Assembly (NCBI GenBank): GCA_937914815.1
Contig: CALDMI010000099.1
Coordinates: 1-7,482, forward strand
Source: an uncultured Clostridia bacterium
GTDB taxonomy: Bacteria > Bacillota > Clostridia > Oscillospirales > CAG-272
Reading direction: 5' to 3'
DNA: 7,482 bases
Shown here: positions 5,695 through 7,482 of the stretch, piece after piece
How positions within the stretch are numbered: position 1 is the stretch's first letter
How the letters are laid out: each line of letters begins with the position of its first letter
Notes under the pieces: generated by a model
Told to the model about the DNA's origin: nothing
Database searches by the model: none
The model's input: the letters and a program-made list of their open reading frames with translations, nothing else
Translations under genes and position numbers: made by a program

Positions 5695-7407
5695 TTATTC
5701 TTTATCCGCCGCTTTTCTGTACTCCTCGCGCTCGAGCAGCATATCTACCGCCGCAGCGCGCTGTGAGTCCGTGACCTTTATTCCACCGAGAACTCTCGAG
5801 AGCTCGGCTATCCTGCCCTCGTCGTCAAGGGCACGCACGGATGTTTCGGTTTTTCCGCCGACATCCGCCTTTGTAATAAGGAGATGCAGGTCGGCGAGGG
5901 AGGCTATCTGCGCGCTGTGCGTTACGCATATCACCTGCGATGTACGCGAGAGGGCGAGCATGCGTATTCCTATCTTCCGCGCTGTCTTGCCGGATACGCC
6001 TGCGTCTATTTCATCGAATATAAGCGTGCCCGCCCCCTCGCTGTCCGCTATAACCGAGCGGAGCGCGAGCATGACGCGCGACATCTCTCCACCGGAGGCG
6101 GTTTTTGACAGCGGCGCGGGATCTGCGCCGGCGTTTGCCGAGAAGAAAAACTCCGGCTCGTCATATCCGAGCCTGTCGAGTGAATACTTTCTGCCGTCCC
6201 GCCTCTCGGATACCGTAACATAGAATGTCGCCTTCGGCATATCGAGATACCCGAGGCTGTCCTTCACCCGCTCGCCTATCTCCCGCGCGGCAGAAAGCCT
6301 CGCCTCATGGAGTCTGTCCGCAAGCGCCACTGCTTTGATATAAAGCTCTTCTTCGCGCTTCGTAAGCTCTGCGGCGATCTCGTCGGAATTTTCAATCCCC
6401 TGAAGTTCTGCCGCGATTTTTTCTCTGAAAGCGAGAATATCGGCGATAGTGGCACCGTATTTGCGTTGCAGCTTTGTTATTCTGTCGAGGCGCGCCTCAA
6501 TCTCGTTGAGTGTCTCCTCCGGATCGGCGTCAAATTCAGATATGACATCATAGACAGACTCGGCGATATCCTCCGTCCTGTAAAGAAAATCCGTGAGTCT
6601 CTCCGCATATGCGGCGAAGTCCGGAATGACATCGGATATCTGCTTCAGCGCCTGTGCAGAGCGGTCAAGAAGAAATGCAACGCTCCCCTTTTCGCTCCCG
6701 CGGAGCGCCTTATAGACAAATCCCGCGTTCTTTATTATACGCTCGCTGTTCTTTATTTTTGCCTTACGGTCTATAAGTTCTTCAAGCTCACCGTCTGTGA
6801 GTCCTGCGGAATCTATATCTTTAAGCTGATATGCAAGAATCTCGCGGAGTCTCTCTCCCTCGGAGCGGCGGCGCTCGTTTTCCTTTATTTCCTTTCTGCA
6901 CCCCTCAAGCGCAGAGTATGCCTCCGCATAATCCGAGAGAAGCGCGGCACAGCCGGCATACCTGTCGAGGAGCGCCACCTTTGCGCCCCTGTCGGAATAC
7001 TCACCGTTATCGCCCTGCCCGTGCATGGTGATGAGCGCGGGAGAGGCGGCACGGAGGACGGAGAGAGTAACGCCGCGCCCGTTTATCCTGATAGCGGAGC
7101 GCCCGTCCGTGCCTATGTTTCTTTGAATAAGTATATTTCCGTCCTCGTCCGGATATACGCCCGCGGCACTCAGTATTTTGAGAGCGTCCTCTCCGATACT
7201 GCCGAACAGCCCGGAAACCATAGCCCCGGTCTCTCCGGTTCTTATAAGCTCCCTGTCCGCCTTACCTCCGAGGAGAAGAAGTATGCTGTCGAGCATTACC
7301 GATTTCCCCGCCCCGGTCTCTCCGGTCAGCGCCGTGAAGCGCGGGTCAAAGTCGATATCCGCGCATTTTATCACCGCTATGTTTTCTATATGCAAGGATT
7401 GCAGCAT
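5695..7407 (-). CDS. recN: DNA repair protein RecN
   Basis: SMC-like ATPase that gathers at DNA double-strand breaks and promotes end tethering and recombinational repair with RecA. It has 570 residues, the normal length. The start MLQSLHIENIAVI is typical. Walker A is GETGAGKS (29-36); a Q-loop-like MHGQGDN lies at 128-134; the middle (about 160-380) is rich in charged heptads and forms the coiled-coil arms, probably broken by a turn; the ABC signature is TASGGEMSR (436-444); Walker B is TLIFDEIDAGVSG (461-473) with D465 and E466; the switch His is H497 in VTHSAQIA; and ADLHLLITK (505-513) is the usual closing motif. The Q-loop motif normally reads GQHE or GQHD; here the His is Gly (132). 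GGAGG (7420-7416) is eight bases from the ATG. The frame is open further upstream, but that stretch is Arg/Pro-rich and unlike RecN. No LexA-type box is visible. Confidence 0.97.
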   Translation of the reverse strand: MLQSLHIENIAVIKCADIDFDPRFTALTGETGAGKSVMLDSILLLLGGKADRELIRTGETGAMVSGLFGSIGEDALKILSAAGVYPDEDGNILIQRNIGTDGRSAIRINGRGVTLSVLRAASPALITMHGQGDNGEYSDRGAKVALLDRYAGCAALLSDYAEAYSALEGCRKEIKENERRRSEGERLREILAYQLKDIDSAGLTDGELEELIDRKAKIKNSERIIKNAGFVYKALRGSEKGSVAFLLDRSAQALKQISDVIPDFAAYAERLTDFLYRTEDIAESVYDVISEFDADPEETLNEIEARLDRITKLQRKYGATIADILAFREKIAAELQGIENSDEIAAELTKREEELYIKAVALADRLHEARLSAAREIGERVKDSLGYLDMPKATFYVTVSERRDGRKYSLDRLGYDEPEFFFSANAGADPAPLSKTASGGEMSRVMLALRSVIADSEGAGTLIFDEIDAGVSGKTARKIGIRMLALSRTSQVICVTHSAQIASLADLHLLITKADVGGKTETSVRALDDEGRIAELSRVLGGIKVTDSQRAAAVDMLLEREEYRKAADKE

Positions 7408-7415
7408 TTGTTTTT

Positions 7416-7420
7416 CCTCC
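7416..7420 (-). promoter_or_regulatory. Ribosome binding site of recN
   Basis: GGAGG is separated by eight bases from the ATG at 7407-7405. It fixes the recN start, although the reading frame stays open to the right edge of the window. Confidence 0.8.
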
Positions 7421-7421
7421 G

Positions 7422-7440
7422 TCAGATTATCCGAATCTGA
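7422..7440 (-). repeat. Perfect inverted repeat overlapping the upstream stop codon
   Basis: TCAGATT, five bases, AATCTGA: a perfect seven-base-pair stem that includes the TAA of the preceding frame (7429-7427) and ends one base before the recN ribosome binding site. No T-run follows, so it is not an intrinsic terminator. A terminating ribosome would unfold it next to the recN initiation site, which would fit translational coupling. As DNA, the 19-base dyad could equally be an operator. Both readings are inference. Confidence 0.4.
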
Positions 7441-7482
7441 AGGTATCGCGCAGTTTCTTCTCCGTCTCTTTTGCGGCGGTGG
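7427..7482 (-). CDS. C-terminal end of an unidentified gene upstream of recN
   Basis: One frame entering from the right edge ends at TAA (7429-7427) and encodes TAAKETEKKLRDTFRFG before the stop. It is the most coding-like of the three minus frames: 13 of its 17 complete codons begin with a purine, and codon choice resembles recN. A competing frame ends in a Cys-free RYLQIRII at a TGA (7424-7422). In many clostridia recN follows argR and nadK, but this charged tail does not let me recognise either one. It ends 19 bases before recN, so it is probably in the same operon. Confidence 0.35.
   Translation of the reverse strand, partial: TAAKETEKKLRDTFRFG

Noticed and set aside
6307..7440. 377-codon open frame on the plus strand opposite recN
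   Set aside because: The opposite strand encodes a complete RecN with all ATPase motifs. The antisense product is Cys/Arg-rich without a domain pattern and has no convincing ribosome binding site.
1..7482. Mobile element, CRISPR array, tRNA/rRNA gene or defence system
   Set aside because: No spaced direct repeats, transposase or integrase motifs, or tRNA-like folds were seen. Nearly all of the window is explained by four intact housekeeping genes and two gene ends.

Overview
The window is ordinary chromosomal core sequence of a Bacillota bacterium, most likely from the class Clostridia. The evidence is a WhiA-family regulator, a DnaE polymerase with a complete PHP metal site, a MurB with Gram-positive-type motifs and a probable CvpA-family gene. 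Base composition looks near 50% GC by eye, yet isoleucine is often written as the rare codon ATA. That combination suggests an uncultured gut-type clostridial lineage, but I cannot place it further. Every convincing gene lies on the minus strand, so transcription runs from high to low coordinates.

In transcription order the layout is: the last codons of an unidentified gene (7482-7427); recN, a DNA repair SMC-like ATPase (7407-5695); murB, a peptidoglycan precursor reductase (5617-4733); whiA, a DNA-binding regulator (4696-3791); dnaE, the DNA polymerase III alpha subunit (3718-179); and the first 23 codons of a membrane protein that looks like CvpA (69-1). The gaps are about 19, 77, 36, 72 and 109 bases. 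None of the first four contains a convincing terminator or promoter, so recN-murB-whiA-dnaE probably form one transcript. The last gap holds a near-consensus sigma-A promoter (TTGACT, 17 bases, TATAAT) just after the dnaE stop. It is followed by a long dyad in the 5' leader, so the cvpA-like gene has its own transcription start.

Functionally the cluster links chromosome maintenance (recN, dnaE), wall precursor synthesis (murB) and a regulator tied to cell division and chromosome segregation in other Gram-positive bacteria (whiA). In many Firmicutes murB and whiA are separated by rapZ (yvcJ) and yvcK. Here they are 36 bases apart and those two genes are absent from the interval. I found no mobile element, CRISPR array, rRNA, tRNA or phage gene, and no sign of a novel multi-gene system. 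The points most worth checking are the promoter plus dyad before the cvpA-like gene, the shortened murB-whiA junction, the dnaE start codon, and residue changes in conserved motifs of MurB and RecN.
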